DNA of 6,259 nt, taken from assembly GCA_025965735.1 (NCBI GenBank), contig JAOPWK010000276.1:1-6259 (forward strand), read 5' to 3'. Origin of the DNA: Frankiales bacterium (GTDB taxonomy: Bacteria > Actinomycetota > Actinomycetes > Mycobacteriales > SCTD01). Below are positions 4,403 through 6,259 of this stretch, piece by piece (the first letter of the stretch is position 1; each line of letters begins with the position of its first letter). A model generated the notes under the pieces. It had not been told where the DNA came from, did not search any database, and saw only the letters and a list, made by a program, of their open reading frames with translations. Both the position numbers and the translations under genes were made by a program.

Positions 4403-6259
4403 ATGTCAGATGCGTATCCGTCGCAGCCCGACCGCCGCACCGTCCTCAAGGGTGCCGCTCTCGGTGCGGCCGCCTTCACCGGCCTGCAGGCGCACCCGGC
4501 CCGGCGTGCTCACGCCGCTGCCCCTGTGCCGGTCGCCGAGGGCACCACCCTGGACAGCACCGTGGTGCGCGGCAGCGCGGTCAACGACCAGGGGTACGTC
4601 CGGCTGGTCAGCGGGCCGGGCGAGCCGCACGCGGTGCGCGACGAGCTCGGGACGACGGCCCAGCGCGGCCGCGAGGCGCGGCGTACCGCCGTGCTGTCGT
4701 TCGTGCACCTCACCGACATCCACGTCATCGACGCGCAGTCGCCGGCCCGGGTGGAGTTCACCGACCGCTACAACGACGGGCCCGGCGAGCCGCTGATCTT
4801 CAGCTCGGCCTACCGCCCGCAGGAGTTCCTCACCCCGCAGGTGTCGGACAGCATCGTGAGCGCGGTCGAGCGGGTCGGTGCCGGCCCGGTGGGGCGGCGC
4901 AGCTTCGACTTCGCCGTCTGCACCGGCGACAACACCGACAACGCCCAGCTCAACGAGCTGCGCTGGAGCATCGACGTGCTGGACGGCACGCCGTTCACGC
5001 CGAACAGCGGCGCGACCGACCGCTTCGAGGGCGTGCACGACCAGGAGCCGACCTCCTACGACGTCCACTACTGGCACCCGGACGGCACGCCCGAGGGCAA
5101 GGAGGACGACAACGCGCGCCGGCTGCACGGCTTCCCGGTCGTCAAGGGCCTGCTCGAGGCGGCCACCCGGCCGTTCACGCCGGTGGGCCTGTCGTTCCCC
5201 TGGTACTCCTGCTACGGCAACCACGACGGCCTGGTGCAGGGCAACTTCCCGCGGTCGTTCCAGCTGACGCAGGTCGCGGAGGGCCCGGTCAAGATCGTGG
5301 GCCTGCCGGCCGGCGTGTCCCCGGACGACCTGCAGCGCGGGCTCACCGGCGCCGACCCGACCGTGCTCGCCTCTCTGGCGACCGCGCCGGTGCGCCAGGT
5401 GACCGCGGACCCCAAGCGCAAGGTCATCACCCGGACCGAGAGCGTCACCGAGCATTTCACCACCGGCGGCACCCCGCTCGGTCACGGCTTCACCTCCGAG
5501 AACGTCGCCAACGGCACCGCGTACTACGTCTTCGACCCGACGCCGCAGGTGCGCGGCATCGTCCTGGACTCGGTGAACCCGAACGGCGAGTCCAGCGGCT
5601 CGCTGGACGAGGCGCAGTTCGCCTGGCTGCGCGCACGGCTCGAGGAGGCGACCGGACCCGGCCGCGACCGGCTGGTCGTGGTGTTCAGCCACCACACGGT
5701 CGCCAGCATGACCAACCAGATCCCCGGCCCCGAGGAGGTCGGGCCGCGCGTGCTCGGTCCGGCAGTCGCCGCGCTGCTGCTGGAGTTCCCGAACGTCGTG
5801 CTGTGGGTCAACGGCCACACCCACGTCAACCGCGTGACGCCCTACCTGCGCGAGGGCGGCGGCGGCTTCTGGGAGGTCAACACCGCCTCGCACGTCGACT
5901 GGCCGACCCAGGCGCGGCTCGTGGAGCTGCTCGACAACGGCGACGGCACGATCTCGATCTTCGGGACGCTGATCGACGCCGACGCCCCGCTGTCGTACGG
6001 CGGCAGCCTCGGCTCCTCCAAGGCGCTCGCGTCGCTGTCCCGCGAGCTGGCGGCCAACGACTGGCAGGACCGCAGCGACGCCCGGCGCGGCAAGGTCGAG
6101 GACCGCAACATCGAGCTGCTGGTCAAGGCGCCCTTCCCGCTGCCGCGGGTGGTCGGGCCGACGCCGGCCGTCCGCGAGGAGCGCCCGCCCCGTCCGGCGA
6201 ACGGGCAGCTGCCGGCCACCGGCGGCGGCTCGCTGCTGGCCGCTGGCGCTGCGACGGCG
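4403..6259 (+). CDS. Tat-exported, probably wall-anchored metallophosphoesterase (3' end outside window)
   Basis: A calcineurin-like metallophosphoesterase; 619 residues are visible and the frame runs off the right edge. The N-terminus has a twin-arginine signal: RRTVLK (11-16), a hydrophobic stretch (17-28) and a likely cleavage after AHA (38). The two-metal site is spread over a long chain: TDIH (D105, H107), GDNTDN (175-180), GNHDG (272-276), SHHT (429-432) and GHTH (471-474). The long insertions between motifs fit the family I recall as PPA1498 (TIGR03767), described as Tat-exported. A Pro-rich linker leads to LPATG (603-607) and then the start of a hydrophobic segment, which is a sortase sorting signal if a basic tail follows beyond the edge. 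It would thus act on phosphoesters outside the cell at the wall; the substrate is unknown. The ATG at 4403 sits just ahead of the Tat motif, with only a distant GAGGTGGG (4383-4390) upstream. It is divergent from rsbW. Confidence 0.93.
   Translation, partial: MSDAYPSQPDRRTVLKGAALGAAAFTGLQAHPARRAHAAAPVPVAEGTTLDSTVVRGSAVNDQGYVRLVSGPGEPHAVRDELGTTAQRGREARRTAVLSFVHLTDIHVIDAQSPARVEFTDRYNDGPGEPLIFSSAYRPQEFLTPQVSDSIVSAVERVGAGPVGRRSFDFAVCTGDNTDNAQLNELRWSIDVLDGTPFTPNSGATDRFEGVHDQEPTSYDVHYWHPDGTPEGKEDDNARRLHGFPVVKGLLEAATRPFTPVGLSFPWYSCYGNHDGLVQGNFPRSFQLTQVAEGPVKIVGLPAGVSPDDLQRGLTGADPTVLASLATAPVRQVTADPKRKVITRTESVTEHFTTGGTPLGHGFTSENVANGTAYYVFDPTPQVRGIVLDSVNPNGESSGSLDEAQFAWLRARLEEATGPGRDRLVVVFSHHTVASMTNQIPGPEEVGPRVLGPAVAALLLEFPNVVLWVNGHTHVNRVTPYLREGGGGFWEVNTASHVDWPTQARLVELLDNGDGTISIFGTLIDADAPLSYGGSLGSSKALASLSRELAANDWQDRSDARRGKVEDRNIELLVKAPFPLPRVVGPTPAVREERPPRPANGQLPATGGGSLLAAGAATA

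Noticed and set aside
4406..5893. A 495-codon open frame on the minus strand.
   Set aside because: It is the antisense shadow of the metallophosphoesterase, whose five metal-binding motifs are in the plus frame. The antisense product has no recognisable motif.

Overview
The window comes from the chromosome of a high-GC actinomycete. The evidence is very GC-rich codon third positions, a WhiB-family iron-sulfur protein, a PdtaS-type histidine kinase, a SigF/UsfX-like sigma and anti-sigma pair, and a Tat-exported, LPXTG-bearing metallophosphoesterase. I cannot name the genus. I see no mobile element, CRISPR array, tRNA or rRNA, and it reads as ordinary core chromosome.

Layout. At 1-905 (+) is the C-terminal part of a PdtaS-like kinase, cut by the left edge. 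Converging on it from the minus strand are whiB1 (1106-1357) and, just downstream, a 74-residue single-pass membrane protein (876-1100) whose 3' end overlaps the kinase gene antisense by 30 bp. A 202-bp leader (1358-1559) separates whiB1 from a diacylglycerol/lipid kinase gene (1560-2480, -). Divergent from that is a four-helix membrane protein (2516-2887, +). It converges on an anti-sigma/sigma operon read on the minus strand (rsbW/usfX-like 3816-4259, sigF-like 2893-3819). Divergent from the operon is a large secreted metallophosphoesterase (4403 to the right edge, +), of which 619 residues are visible and whose 3' end is cut.

Biology. From memory, the order membrane protein / lipid kinase / whiB1 / pdtaS matches Mycobacterium tuberculosis Rv3217c-Rv3218-whiB1-pdtaS, so this looks like a conserved actinobacterial regulatory neighbourhood. 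Here a SigF-type stress sigma factor and its anti-sigma factor lie beside it. The region is rich in regulators: an iron-sulfur/NO-responsive transcription factor, a two-component kinase expected to feed an RNA-binding ANTAR response regulator not seen here, and a partner-switching sigma factor.

Most interesting non-coding signals. First, the whiB1 leader can form a long-range duplex that would cover the start codon. It also contains a perfect 8-bp hairpin and a possible 24-codon upstream ORF lying across these elements. Second, a compact divergent promoter pair for the lipid kinase and the membrane protein has symmetric -10 boxes placed for leaderless mRNAs. Third, a perfect 7-bp inverted repeat contains both stop codons of a convergent gene pair.
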